From: Paludisphaera mucosa
Lineage (GTDB): Bacteria; Planctomycetota; Planctomycetia; Isosphaerales; Isosphaeraceae
Assembly (NCBI RefSeq): GCF_029589435.1
Contig: NZ_JARRAG010000002.1
Span: 1,364,001-1,428,000, forward strand
Direction: 5' to 3'
DNA: 64,000 nt
The position numbers and the translations under genes are program-made. The notes under the pieces were generated by a model. The model worked only from the letters and a program-made list of their open reading frames with translations. It ran no database searches and had not been told where the DNA came from. Of this stretch, positions 52,465-62,500 are shown piece after piece; position 1 is the first letter of the stretch, and each line of letters starts with the position of its first letter.

Positions 52465-54993
52465 ATGGCGAAGATCCAGTCCGTCTGGGCGATCGACATC
52501 GGCCAGGCCGCGCTCAAGGCGCTCAAGCTGGTCCCCGGGGCCGACGCCGAGCACGTCACCGCCGAGGCGTTCGACTTCATCGAGTACCCCAAGCTCCTCA
52601 GCCAGCCCGACGCCGAGCCCGAGGAGCTGGTCCGCGAGGCCCTGGCGACGTTCACCGACCGCAACGACCTGAAGGGGTGCCGCGTCGCCATCGCCGTCCC
52701 CGGGCAGGCGGGCCTGGTCAAGTTCATCAAGCTGCCGCCGGTCGAGAAGAAGCGGATCCCCGACATCGTCAAGTTCGAGGCCAAGCAGCAGATCCCCTTC
52801 GCCCTCGACGAGGTCGTCTGGGCCTACCAGCAGATCGGCGACGACGAGGAGGAGGGGGGCGACGACGACTTCACCATGGCCGAGGTCGGCCTCTTCGCCA
52901 TGAAGCGCGACCAGATCGCCCGCGCGATCCTGCCCCTGACCGTCGCCGGCATCGAGGTCGACGTGGTCCAGATGGCCCCGATCGCCCTCTACAACTACAT
53001 CACCTACGACCAGATCAAGGGGAGCGGGTCCAAGGACTCGGTCGTCCTGCTCGACATCGGGGCCGACAACACCGACCTGATCATCACCGACGGCGTGCGG
53101 ATCTGGCAGCGGAACGTGCCGATCGGGGGCAACCACTTCACCCGGGCGCTCACCAAGGAGATGAAGCTCACCTTCGCCAAGGCCGAGCACCTCAAGCGGA
53201 ACGCCACCAAGGCCCCCGACCCCCGCGCCATCTTCACCGCCATGCGGGGCGTGTTCAACGACTTCGCCAGCGAGATCAACCGCTCGATCGGCTTCTACTC
53301 GAGCATCAACCGGACGGCCAAGATCCGCAAGGTCGTCGGCCTGGGCAACGGCTTCAAGCTCCCCGGCCTCCAGAAGTTCCTCCAGCAGAACCTCAACCAG
53401 GAAGTCGAGAAGGTCGACGCCTTCCAGCGGCTCGAGGGCGAGGAGGTCAAGGCCGCTCCCCAGTTCCAGGACAACCTGGCGTCGTTCGCCGTCGCCTACG
53501 GCCTGGCCTTGCAGGGGGTGGGCCGCTCGGCCCTGAGGACGAACCTCCTGCCCCCCGAGATCGAGCGCGTCCGCATGATCCGGGCCAAGAAGCCCTGGGC
53601 GCTGGCGGCCTCGGCCCTGATCATGCTGGGCCTCAGCTCGCTGTTCGTCCTGGGCGACTACCGCGCCCTGGCCAAGATCTCCACGCCCCAGTTCAAGTCG
53701 GCCGTCGACCAGGCGACCGGCGTCTCCAAGAACGGGGCCTCGATCAAGAGCGGGCTCGACGCGGCCAAGTCCTCGTGGCAGGCCAAGTACGACGAGGGCA
53801 AGGCCCTGATCATCGACCCGTCCAACAAGGGGATGTGGCCGGCGTTCCTCAAGACCGTCAGCAGCTACTTCCCCGACCCGGTCTCCGAGTACAACCTCAA
53901 GGCCGACAACCCCAAGGACGAGTACCTGATCGAGAAGCTGGGCGTGCACATCGACAAGATCATGCCGGTCTGGCGCACCGACCTGGCCGTCGACTGGTTC
54001 GACGCGCTCAACCCGCTCTACAAGCGGCTGATGCACCCGTACGACGCCGCCAACCCCCCCTCGGGCGAGGGCTGGGTCGTCCAGATCGTCGGCCACCACT
54101 ACAACCCCTACCCCACCACCCCCGACCAGCAGCGGCTCGCCCAGGCCAGCCCGGACGACCCCAAGCGGGTCGACTTCGGCCCGTACGAGTTCCTCGTCCG
54201 CAAGGTCCTCCGCAAGCTCAACTCGCCGTCGCTGCGGCTCTACGGCGTCACCCACATCGCCCTGGCCTGGATGAGCTCCGACAAGACCTGGACCAGCGAG
54301 AAGGGGAGCGCCACCAACAACCTCGCCAGCCGCACCGTCCCCCTGCTCGACCGCGCCGCCCCCCCGGAAGACGCCGAGGGCGGAGGCGCGATGGGCGGCA
54401 TGATGGGCTCCAGCGCGATGGGCGGCATGATGGGCTCGGGCATGATGGGCCGCCGCGGCGGCCGCGGCGAGATGGGCGGCATGGGCCCGATGGGCGGCAT
54501 GATGGGCTCCGGCGGGATGATGGGTTCGGGCGGGATGATGGGCGGCATGGAAGGCGGCATGGGGATGCCCGGGATGATGGGACGTGGCGCCATGGGCGGC
54601 GCCATGGACGCCGACGCCAAGAAGAACATCCGCACCCTCACCCGCACCGACTTCCTGATCCAGTTCGTCTGGCAGCCCCCGACCCCCAGCGACGAGGACA
54701 AGGCCAAGACCCCCGAAGAGCTGCTGGAGGCCCGCAAGGCCCAGCTCCAGGAGGTCATCGGCAAGATGAGCGAGGCCGAGAAGGGGAATTCGGCCGTCAC
54801 GATCCCGGTCGAGGCCGACATCGAGAAGGCGTCGAGCAAGGAATCCGACGCGATCGACAGCGCCATCAACAAGGCCCTGAGCACGCCGCCCCCGGCCGCG
54901 AAGGGGGCACCGGCCGCTCCGGCCGGGAAGGAAGCCCCGGCGGCCAAGGGGGCCCCGGCCGCCAAGCCCGAGGCCGCCGCACCCAAGGCCTGA
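52465..54993 (+). CDS. pilM: PilM-like pilus assembly ATPase with membrane and Gly/Met-rich extension
   Basis: An 842-residue protein. Residues ~1-360 are a PilM/FtsA-type actin-fold ATPase: SVWAIDIGQAALKALKLVPG, GCRVAIAVPGQAGLVKFIKL, KFEAKQQIPFALDEVVWAY, VVLLDIGADNTDLIITDGVR and LGNGFKLPGLQKFLQQNLNQ. A membrane helix lies at ~377-398 (ALAASALIMLGLSSLFVLGD). Its C-terminal half, on the other side, has a beta/alpha region, a Gly/Met-rich insert (residues ~643-716, repeated MGGMM), and an Ala/Pro tail. Ordinary PilM is ~350 residues and has no membrane helix, so this looks like PilM fused to a PilN-like part. Start ATG at 52465. Part of the pilus/secretion locus. Confidence 0.85.
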   Translation: MAKIQSVWAIDIGQAALKALKLVPGADAEHVTAEAFDFIEYPKLLSQPDAEPEELVREALATFTDRNDLKGCRVAIAVPGQAGLVKFIKLPPVEKKRIPDIVKFEAKQQIPFALDEVVWAYQQIGDDEEEGGDDDFTMAEVGLFAMKRDQIARAILPLTVAGIEVDVVQMAPIALYNYITYDQIKGSGSKDSVVLLDIGADNTDLIITDGVRIWQRNVPIGGNHFTRALTKEMKLTFAKAEHLKRNATKAPDPRAIFTAMRGVFNDFASEINRSIGFYSSINRTAKIRKVVGLGNGFKLPGLQKFLQQNLNQEVEKVDAFQRLEGEEVKAAPQFQDNLASFAVAYGLALQGVGRSALRTNLLPPEIERVRMIRAKKPWALAASALIMLGLSSLFVLGDYRALAKISTPQFKSAVDQATGVSKNGASIKSGLDAAKSSWQAKYDEGKALIIDPSNKGMWPAFLKTVSSYFPDPVSEYNLKADNPKDEYLIEKLGVHIDKIMPVWRTDLAVDWFDALNPLYKRLMHPYDAANPPSGEGWVVQIVGHHYNPYPTTPDQQRLAQASPDDPKRVDFGPYEFLVRKVLRKLNSPSLRLYGVTHIALAWMSSDKTWTSEKGSATNNLASRTVPLLDRAAPPEDAEGGGAMGGMMGSSAMGGMMGSGMMGRRGGRGEMGGMGPMGGMMGSGGMMGSGGMMGGMEGGMGMPGMMGRGAMGGAMDADAKKNIRTLTRTDFLIQFVWQPPTPSDEDKAKTPEELLEARKAQLQEVIGKMSEAEKGNSAVTIPVEADIEKASSKESDAIDSAINKALSTPPPAAKGAPAAPAGKEAPAAKGAPAAKPEAAAPKA

Positions 54994-55009
54994 GCCGTCG
55001 AGGCGTCGT

Positions 55010-55046
55010 CGCCGGCCCCCGGGGCGGAGCTCCCGGGCGGCCGGCG
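55010..55046. other. intergenic hairpin between pilM and the next gene
   Basis: CGCCGGCC (55010-55017) pairs with GGCCGGCG (55039-55046), enclosing an inner CCCGGG...CCCGGG pair. It lies 16 bases after the pilM stop and 47 bases before the next start. It may stabilise the mRNA or partly terminate; no T-run. Confidence 0.4.
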
Positions 55047-55093
55047 ATCCCAACCCGTCCACTCCCATGCTCCTGCGAACGAGGTCTCCACCG

Positions 55094-56953
55094 ATGGATC
55101 AGCTCAAGCAATTCCTGTGGCAGGTCGCCCGCTATCGATTCTGGATCTCGGTCTCCATCGCGGCCCTCCTGGCGACCGGGGCCTACGTCCTGGGCTCGGG
55201 GCCGGTCCAGAAAGAGACCACCGACCAGACCGGCAAGATCACTTCGGCCTACAAGGACGTCCAGCAGTACGCCTCCAGCTCCGTCCCGACCGCCGACTTC
55301 TCGCCGATCGTCGAGGAGAAGACGGCCGTCCTGACCAAGGACGTCGACGGCGCGTGGAAGCAGCTCTACGACCGCCAGGCCCCCCTGCTGACCTGGCCCG
55401 AGACGGTCTCCGAGCGGTTCAAGAAGTGGGGCCGCAAGTGGCCCGAGGAGATCGCCCCGAGCGCCGTGCAGCTGGCGATCGTCGACTACGTCGAGGCCTA
55501 TCCCGGCTACGTCGACGAGGTCTTCAAGGTCTTCCGGCCGTTCAACTACGAGACCGGCGAGGGGGTCGTCGCCTCGGCCCCCAAGGAGATGCTCCTCCGC
55601 CAGGTCACCTTCGACCCCGTCCAGCTCCCCAAGCTCGGCGAGGTCTGGTCGGCCCAGGAGCGGCTCTGGGTCCAGCGCACGGCCCTGGAGGTCATCGCCC
55701 AGGTCAACCGCAACGCCAAGGACTGGGATTCCGCCTACGTCAAGGAGATCAAGGCCCTGGAAGTCGGCAGCGCCATCGCCCAGGACCAGCGCTCGCTCTC
55801 CAAAGGCGACGTCCTGGAAGAGGCCGAGGCCATCCGGGCCCCCAACGAGCCCGAAGAGGAAGAGGTTGACGCCGGCGGCGGGATGGGCGGCATGATGGGC
55901 TCGAGCGCCATGGGCGGCATGATGAGCTCCGGCGGCGGCATGATGGGCGGCATGATGGGGGGCGCGGCCAAGGGCGGCGCCGCCGAGAGCGTCTTCTTCC
56001 TGAAGCCCCCCAACGCCACCCAGTACAAGATCCTCCCCATCATGCTCACCGTCCTGGTCGATCAGGACCACGTCCAGGACCTGCTGGTCGAGTTCGAAAA
56101 TTCGCCGATGTCCATCGAGGTCCGCGACTTCGAGCTGCAGCGGCCGACGGCGAAGGTCACCAAGCCCGAGAAGGGCGAGGCCTTCATGGGCGGTTACGGC
56201 GGCATGATGGGCGGCATGATGTCCGGTATGATGCCCGGCGGCCGCGGCGGCAAGATGGGCTACGGCGGCATGATGTCCGGCATGATGAATCGGGGCCGCA
56301 TGGGCGGCATGGAAGGCGGCGAGATGGGCATGGGCATGCCCGGCATGATGAACTCCGCATCGATGCGCGGCATGGGCGGCATGATGGGCGGCGCGGGCAT
56401 GGCTCCGGATCGCAAGGGCGTCGACAAGCGCGGCGAGAACCGGGCCGAGAAGCGCAAAGAGACCGAGAAGGCCCTGGAAGCCGCCAAGCCCGCCGCCGAT
56501 TTCGACGCCTATTACAACATCGTCGAGGTCACCGTCTACGGCCAGGCCCGCTTCTACAACGAGCCGACCCCCGAGGCGGCCCCGGCCGAATCGCCGGGCG
56601 AGGCCGCGACCGAGCCCGCCAAGGCCGAAGAGAAGGCCGACGCCGCCAAGCCCGAAGAGGCCAAGGCCGAAGAGAAGGCCGACGAGGCCAAGCCTGAAGA
56701 GCCCAAGGCCGAGGAAGGGAAGGCCGAGGAGCCCAAGGCCGACGCCCCGCCGACCGAGGCGCCCAAGGCCGAAGGGAAGGCCGAGGAGCCCAAGGCCGAG
56801 CCGGCCAAGCCCGAGGAGCCCAAGGCCGATGCCGCCAAGCCCGAGGAGCCCAAGGTCGAGCCGACCAAGCCCGAGGAGCCGAAGGCCGACGCCGCCAAGC
56901 CCGCCGAGGCCCCGGCGCCGGCTCCGACGCCGGCGCCCGCGCCGACCCCCTGA
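55094..56953 (+). CDS. single-pass membrane protein in PilN/PilO position, Gly/Met- and KPEE-rich
   Basis: A 619-residue membrane protein. A single N-terminal helix (residues ~14-34, RFWISVSIAALLATGAYVLG) anchors it, followed by a helical periplasmic part (ATFDPVQLP-type region, EVIAQVNRNAKDWDSAYVKE). Gly/Met-rich inserts lie at ~262-296 and ~364-438. Between them is a folded part ending FENSPMSIEVRDFELQRPTA, resembling the PilO ferredoxin-like fold. The last ~120 residues are a KPEEPKAD/KAEE repeat tail. PilM, PilN and PilO normally form the inner-membrane alignment complex of type IV pili; position and fold hints support that role here. ATG at 55094. Confidence 0.72.
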   Translation: MDQLKQFLWQVARYRFWISVSIAALLATGAYVLGSGPVQKETTDQTGKITSAYKDVQQYASSSVPTADFSPIVEEKTAVLTKDVDGAWKQLYDRQAPLLTWPETVSERFKKWGRKWPEEIAPSAVQLAIVDYVEAYPGYVDEVFKVFRPFNYETGEGVVASAPKEMLLRQVTFDPVQLPKLGEVWSAQERLWVQRTALEVIAQVNRNAKDWDSAYVKEIKALEVGSAIAQDQRSLSKGDVLEEAEAIRAPNEPEEEEVDAGGGMGGMMGSSAMGGMMSSGGGMMGGMMGGAAKGGAAESVFFLKPPNATQYKILPIMLTVLVDQDHVQDLLVEFENSPMSIEVRDFELQRPTAKVTKPEKGEAFMGGYGGMMGGMMSGMMPGGRGGKMGYGGMMSGMMNRGRMGGMEGGEMGMGMPGMMNSASMRGMGGMMGGAGMAPDRKGVDKRGENRAEKRKETEKALEAAKPAADFDAYYNIVEVTVYGQARFYNEPTPEAAPAESPGEAATEPAKAEEKADAAKPEEAKAEEKADEAKPEEPKAEEGKAEEPKADAPPTEAPKAEGKAEEPKAEPAKPEEPKADAAKPEEPKVEPTKPEEPKADAAKPAEAPAPAPTPAPAPTP

Positions 56954-57050
56954 TTCGATTCGATCGATCCGTCGCGTCGCGGAGTGAGATCAACGAGAGA
57001 CCACGTCCCTCCCGGATCACGGGGGGCCTAATTCCCAGGGAGACCCTCGC

Positions 57051-59144
57051 ATGGCCAACGCCACTGCGGAAAAGCTCAAGCACTTCGGCCTGCGATTCGG
57101 GGACAAGATCGCCGTGGCGCTGGCCTCGGTCGTCTTCTTCATGTGCCTGGGCAAGGCCCTCACGCGGCCGACGATCGACGTCTCGCCCGACCAGATCAAG
57201 AAGGCGGCCGAGCAGTCCGACTCCAACCTGCGCCGCAAGGTGCCGACCGAGGAGATCGTCAACACCCTGGTCGAACAGGGCATCAAGACGTCCGACTTCG
57301 CCAAGGAGGCCGAGACGTCGTCCAACATGCTCCTGGTCGCCAACGACTTCAAGGCGCGCCGCCAATGGGTCACGCCCGAGCCCGGCGCGGGCCTGATCCG
57401 CGACCAGCCCGAGCTGATCGCGCCGACCAACGTCTACGCCTACCCCGGCCGCGGCGGCGCCCTCGTCTACGAGCTCGACGCCGACGGCAAGCGGGTCGTC
57501 GAGACCGAGCCCAAGGCGGTCCCCAAGTCCAGCACGATCCGCAGGAACCGCCGCCGTCGCGGCGGCGGCGGCATGAGCGGGTCTTCGGGCGGCGGCATGA
57601 GCAGCATGATGGGCGGCGGGATGAGCGGCATGATGGGCGGCGGCGGGCCCCCGACGCCCGAGCAGGAGAAGCAGCTCAAGGCCGAGGCCGAGCGGAAGCG
57701 GAAGGAGATCGCGTCCCGGCTCGCCGGCAAGGACGAGCCCGCCGATGAGGAGGAGAAGGAAGACCCGGCCACCAAGGCCCAGGGGCCGCCCCCCAAGGAG
57801 ATCACCAAGGGCCTGCGCTGGGTCGCCCTGACCGCGACCCTCGACCACAACCAGATGCTCGAGAACTACCGCAAGGCCCTCAAGAACCAGGCGATCGCGC
57901 ACCCCAACTACCGCCGCCTCGACGTCCAGCGCCAGACCAAGCAGAAGGACGGCTCGTGGAGCGACTGGGGCGACGTGGTCGCCGAGCGCAACCTGGAGGT
58001 CCTCGACAACCTCCCCATGAACGACGAGGAGCTGACCCCGGAGACCGTCCGGCCCGAGAACCTGAACGACCCCCTGCCGTTCCTGACCGCCGGCCTGTGG
58101 GAGAAGGTGCACATCGCCAGCCTCGTGCCCAAGGAGCTGAAGGAGGTCCCCGACCCCACCAAGACGGGCGCCGGCGGCATGGGCCCGATGGGCGGCATGA
58201 TGGGGTCCAGCGGCATGATGGGCTCCAGCTCGATGATGGAAGGCGGCATGGGCGGCATGGGCCCGATGGGCGGCATGAACTCCGGCTCCATGATGGGCTC
58301 CGGCAGCGGCGGCGGCAGCAAGATGATGGGCGGCATGGCCGGGATGTCCATGATGATGGGCGGCTCGTCCATGGGCGGCGGGATGATGGGGATGGGCGGC
58401 GGCGGCCAGGCCGAGACCCTCGCCCAATTCTGGCGGTCGGAGGAGAAGAAGGTGATGGTCCGGGCCCTGGACTTCACCGCCCAGCCCGACGAGCGCTACC
58501 GCTACCGGATGCGGGTCGTGGTCTACAACCCGAACCTGAACCGCGAGGACGTCTCGCCGGGCGTGGACGCCAAGTCCGAGGAGCTGCTGGGGCCGTGGAG
58601 CGAGGCTTCGGCCGAAGTCAACATGCCCCCCGACGTCACGGCCTACGCCCTGGGCGTGCTGCCGGCGAGCCCGAAGTCCGAGATGAAGGCGGTCTTCCAG
58701 GTCGTGAAGTTCAACCCCGAGGACGGCCAGACCGTGCCCCGGAACTTCGAGGCGGCCCCCGGCGAGATCATCGGCGACCCCCGCACGGCCGAGGTCCCGA
58801 CCTCCGACGGCACGGGGGCGAAGCCCAAGACCATCGACTTCAACAGCCGGCTGCTCGTGCTCGACGTCACCGGCGGCTTCAAGCCGCTCCCCTCGGGCTT
58901 CCTCGGCAACGTCATCTCCCAGCCCGCCGCCGCCCTGCTCCTGCGGCCCGACGGCTCCGTGGAGATGCGCGACGAGGCCGACGACCGCCCCGACGAGGTC
59001 CGCAAGGACGTCGAGGGCAATTACAAGCGCGAGATCAAGGAGTCCAACAAGATCCGCTCCAGCTCCATGGGGAGCGGCTCGGGCATGATGGGCTCCGGCA
59101 TGATGGGCGGCGGCATGATGGGCGGACGAGGCCGCAGCCGCTGA
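57051..59144 (+). CDS. single-pass membrane protein of the pilus/secretion locus, Gly/Met-rich
   Basis: A 697-residue protein with an N-terminal helix (residues ~19-37, KIAVALASVVFFMCLGKALT) and a long extracytoplasmic part. Gly/Met-rich stretches occur at ~173-200, ~375-454 and at the very C-terminus (~672-692). Between them are folded, beta-rich segments (KGLRWVALTATLDHNQMLEN, ERYRYRMRVVVYNPNLNRED, SRLLVLDVTGGFKPLPSGFL). Its place between the PilM/PilO-like genes and the secretin is that of PilP or an alignment-complex subunit, but no direct family motif is seen. ATG at 57051. Followed by an intrinsic terminator. Confidence 0.7.
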   Translation: MANATAEKLKHFGLRFGDKIAVALASVVFFMCLGKALTRPTIDVSPDQIKKAAEQSDSNLRRKVPTEEIVNTLVEQGIKTSDFAKEAETSSNMLLVANDFKARRQWVTPEPGAGLIRDQPELIAPTNVYAYPGRGGALVYELDADGKRVVETEPKAVPKSSTIRRNRRRRGGGGMSGSSGGGMSSMMGGGMSGMMGGGGPPTPEQEKQLKAEAERKRKEIASRLAGKDEPADEEEKEDPATKAQGPPPKEITKGLRWVALTATLDHNQMLENYRKALKNQAIAHPNYRRLDVQRQTKQKDGSWSDWGDVVAERNLEVLDNLPMNDEELTPETVRPENLNDPLPFLTAGLWEKVHIASLVPKELKEVPDPTKTGAGGMGPMGGMMGSSGMMGSSSMMEGGMGGMGPMGGMNSGSMMGSGSGGGSKMMGGMAGMSMMMGGSSMGGGMMGMGGGGQAETLAQFWRSEEKKVMVRALDFTAQPDERYRYRMRVVVYNPNLNREDVSPGVDAKSEELLGPWSEASAEVNMPPDVTAYALGVLPASPKSEMKAVFQVVKFNPEDGQTVPRNFEAAPGEIIGDPRTAEVPTSDGTGAKPKTIDFNSRLLVLDVTGGFKPLPSGFLGNVISQPAAALLLRPDGSVEMRDEADDRPDEVRKDVEGNYKREIKESNKIRSSSMGSGSGMMGSGMMGGGMMGGRGRSR

Positions 59145-59176
59145 GTCGTCCCGCCCGGCCGATGAGAGACCGCGAG

Positions 59177-59209
59177 ACGCCTCCCCCGAGCCGGGGGGAG
59201 GCGTTTTTT
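59177..59209 (+). terminator. intrinsic (Rho-independent) terminator
   Basis: ACGCCTCCCCC (59177-59187) and GGGGGAGGCGT (59194-59204) form an 11-bp stem with a 6-base loop, followed by six T's (59204-59209). It begins 33 bases after the stop of the 697-residue gene, so the secretin gene beyond it likely has its own promoter. Confidence 0.85.
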
Positions 59210-59268
59210 CTTGCGCGACCGACACGCGCCGCATTTTCCGGATCTTCGGTAAAAGTCGACCCCCCGTC

Positions 59269-59297
59269 TTGACCGAAACTCTCATTACAGGTACACA
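59269..59297 (+). promoter_or_regulatory. candidate promoter of the secretin gene
   Basis: TTGACC (59269-59274) and TACACA (59292-59297) are separated by 17 bases; the -35 matches 5/6 and the -10 3/6. It lies between the terminator (59177-59209) and the secretin start (59527), which makes it a sensible site for a separate promoter. The rest of the 382-base gap shows no gene; an AAAGGAGGT ribosome site lies at its end. Confidence 0.45.
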
Positions 59298-59526
59298 CAG
59301 CCCCATCTTCTCCCGCTCCCGGCGCACCACCTTGAACCAACCACCTCGATCGATCGCGATCGCCGGGAAGGGCTCGTTTCACTTGGGTTGAAGAACCCCG
59401 TCTCGGTGTTCCGGGGCGGGTTCGGGCGCAGCTGCCGCAACAAATCGTGTCTCGCCGTGAGGACTCGAACGAGGCCGCTCTCAGGGAAGTCGGCGGTCGT
59501 CCGCGTGGCGGCGAAAGGAGGTCGCG

Positions 59527-62500
59527 TTGAGAAGGCTCAGAACGCTCACTGTCATCATGATCCTCGGTGCAGGGGGGGGAGCGTCCACGGATGGTGCGAC
59601 CCTCGACGACGCGGTCGCCTCGCCGTCCCCGACGACGGGCCGCAAGCCGGCTCCGGCCCCGCCGATCAAGTATCTCGAGGCGGGCTCCCGCCTCTTCAAC
59701 AGCGGGCAATTCGACCTGGCCGCCAAGTATCTCGAGGCGGCGCAGATGTATCGCGATCAGCTCGAGCCGGACCACCAGGCCCTGCTCGACGAGTACACCC
59801 GGGAGCTGAAGAAGGTGAAGGGCGGCGACGCCGCCCCCGCGCCGGCCGCAGCCCCCGCCCCGGTCTCGGCCCCGGCCCCGGCCGCGACGCCGGAACCCGC
59901 CCTGGCCCCGACGCCGGCCGCCCCGGCGGTCGTCGAGGCCCGGCCCGTCGCCCGGACCGAGACGATCAAGGGGGACGACCCCGACCTGAAGCAGAAGGGC
60001 CGATGGCTCCTCCAGGAGGCCGGCGAGCAGATCATCAACGGCGACTACGACGCCGCCGAGAAGAAGATCGCCGAGGTCGAGTCGCTGAACATCAAGTGGG
60101 GCCTCTTCGACTCCACGCCGGCCAAGGCCCGCCAGACCCTGGCGAAGGCCCGCCCCAAGGGGGCCGCCGCGGGCAAGGCCGTCCAGGCCGCCGACCACAA
60201 GACCGCCAAGGCCAAGCTGCAGGAGGCGCGTTCCGCGCTGACGAACCGCCAGTTCGAGGTGGCCGAGTCGATCGCCCTCGAGGTGAAGGGCTGGAACCTC
60301 TCGTACGGCATGTTCGAGGACAACCCCGACAAGGTCGCCGCCGCCGCCCGCGCCCTCCGCAAGCGTGACGTGATCCGCGGCACGCCGAGGAAGGACCAGG
60401 CCAGCCCGGGCGTCTACGACGTCCTGGTCCAGGAGGCCCGCCAGCTGACGAAGATGGGCAAGCTCGCCGAGGCCGAGGCCAAGGCCCGCCAGGCCCAGCG
60501 GATGAACGTCGTGCCGGCCCTCACGGCCGACCGCGCCGAGTCCGTCCTGCACGAGGTCGCCATGGCCCGCGCCAAGGCCGCCGAGGCCCCGGTCGTCGCG
60601 TCCGCCGCGGCCGCCCCGACTTCCGCCGCCCCGGCCCCGGCCCCGGCCGAGTCCGTCAGCGACGCCGTCGAGCACGAGGCCGACGCCCTGCTCGCCAAGG
60701 GCGACCAGGCCGCCGCCGCGGCCAAGTTCGCCGAGGCCGAACGGCTCCGGGCCGCGGAGGCCGCCGTCCCGACGCTGGCGTCGGCGGCCCCGCTGCTCGA
60801 CCCCCACGTCCAGAAGAGCGGCGCCGACGAGCCCGCGCTCGACGCCCCGGCGCCCGCCCCGGGCGACGAGCCCAAGGCCGACGCCGCCCCGGCCCTCGAA
60901 CTCGCCCCGGCGGCCGCGGCCCCGGCCGCGGACAACCCCGGCGAGCGGATGATCGCCCAGGCCAAGACCCTCTACGCCGAGGGCAACTACGCCGCGGCCC
61001 GCCAGCTCGCCGAGAAGGCCAAGGCCGGCGGCTTCGGCCTCGAAGGCCAGGCCGACGAGCTGACCGCCCAGATCGGCCTCGCCGAACAGGGGGGCGCCCT
61101 CAGCCTCTACGAGTCGGCCCTCGCCCTCATGCGGAGCGGCGAGAACCAACGCGCCCGGGCCCTGCTGACCGAGGTCGCCTCGGCCGGCCCCGCCCTCGAC
61201 GAGAACCTGCAGGCCAAGGTCCAGGAGCTGCTCAAGAGCCTGACCACCGACCAGATCGGCGACCCCGCCGGCCGGGCCGTCGTCAACGACCGCATGCGGA
61301 GCGCCGACGACGGCGAGTCGATCGCCGCCCAGAAGCTCAACGCCGAGGTCGGCGCCAAGATCGCCGAGGCCCGCCGCCTCCAGGAAGTCGACCCCGAGAA
61401 GGCCCTGGGCATCTACGAGCAGACCCTCAAGGCCGTGAAGGCCTCCGACGTCGCCCCCAACCTCCAGCGGCCCATGGTCCGCCGGCTGGAAGTCGCCGTC
61501 GAGCTCGCCAAGAAGGACAAGGTCCTCTTCGACGAGAAGATGAAGGACAAGGGCGCCCGCGAGGAGATCGAGATCAAGCGGCTGCGGATCCTCGAGGCCG
61601 ACAAGGCCAAGAAGGAGCGCTACAAGGACCTGTTCGACAAGGCCCAGGCGGCCTACGGCGACGGCGACTTCTTCAAGGCCGAGTCCTACGCCAAGCAGGC
61701 CATGGAGATCGACCCCACCGAGGTCGCCGCCACGGTCATGGTCTTCAAGGCCAAGGCCGAGCGTCGCTACAAGACCGACCTCGCCAACAAGAGCGCCAAG
61801 GAGGAAGGGGCCGTCACCGCCTTCCAGGAGGTCGACCTGGCCGCCGTCGCCGACCCCGAGGTCCAGCTCCGCGACATCGCCTACCCGAAGTCGTTCGCCG
61901 ACCTGAGCAAGAGCCGCGCGGCCCTGACGAAGCGGCTGGAGCCCAAGAAGAACCCCAAGACGCTGGCCGTCGAGGCCAAGCTCCGCGAGCCGATCAGCGT
62001 CAACTTCGACAAGCAGCCGCTCGGCGAGGCCATGGCGTTCATCAGCAACTACACCGGCGTGAACATCACGCTCGACCCCAAGGCGCTCACCGACGAGGGC
62101 CTCACGTCCTCGACCCCGGTGTCGCTGAACCTGTCGAACGTCTCGCTCAAGACCGTGCTGAAGCTGATGCTCAAGCCGCTGGGCATGAACTACACGATCG
62201 AGGAAGACGTCCTCGTCATCACCGACAACCAGGCGACCAGCCAGGAGACCTTCACCCACCCCTACTACGTGGCCGACCTGGTCATGCCCAAGAGCAAGGA
62301 CGCCCGGCAGACCCCCGGCGTGGCCCTGAACGCGAACACGACGACCCAGACCGACGTCCACGGCATGCCGATCAACGGCGGCCAGGGCGTGCCGCTCGGC
62401 GTCGGCGGCTCCCCCGGCTCGGCCTCGTCGAGCCACGAGGAGCGGCCCCCGGTCGACATGACCCCGCTGATCCAGCTCATCACCACGTCGATCGCCCCGG

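Noticed and set aside
54391-54610. Repeated ATGGGCGGCATGATG-like sequence as a possible CRISPR or satellite array
   Set aside because: It is in frame with coding sequence, has no unique spacers and encodes the Gly/Met-rich insert.
48511-55068. A 2,185-codon open frame on the minus strand
   Set aside because: It lies antisense to the secreted-protein and pilM genes, has no domain and is the usual stop-free mirror of a high-GC gene.
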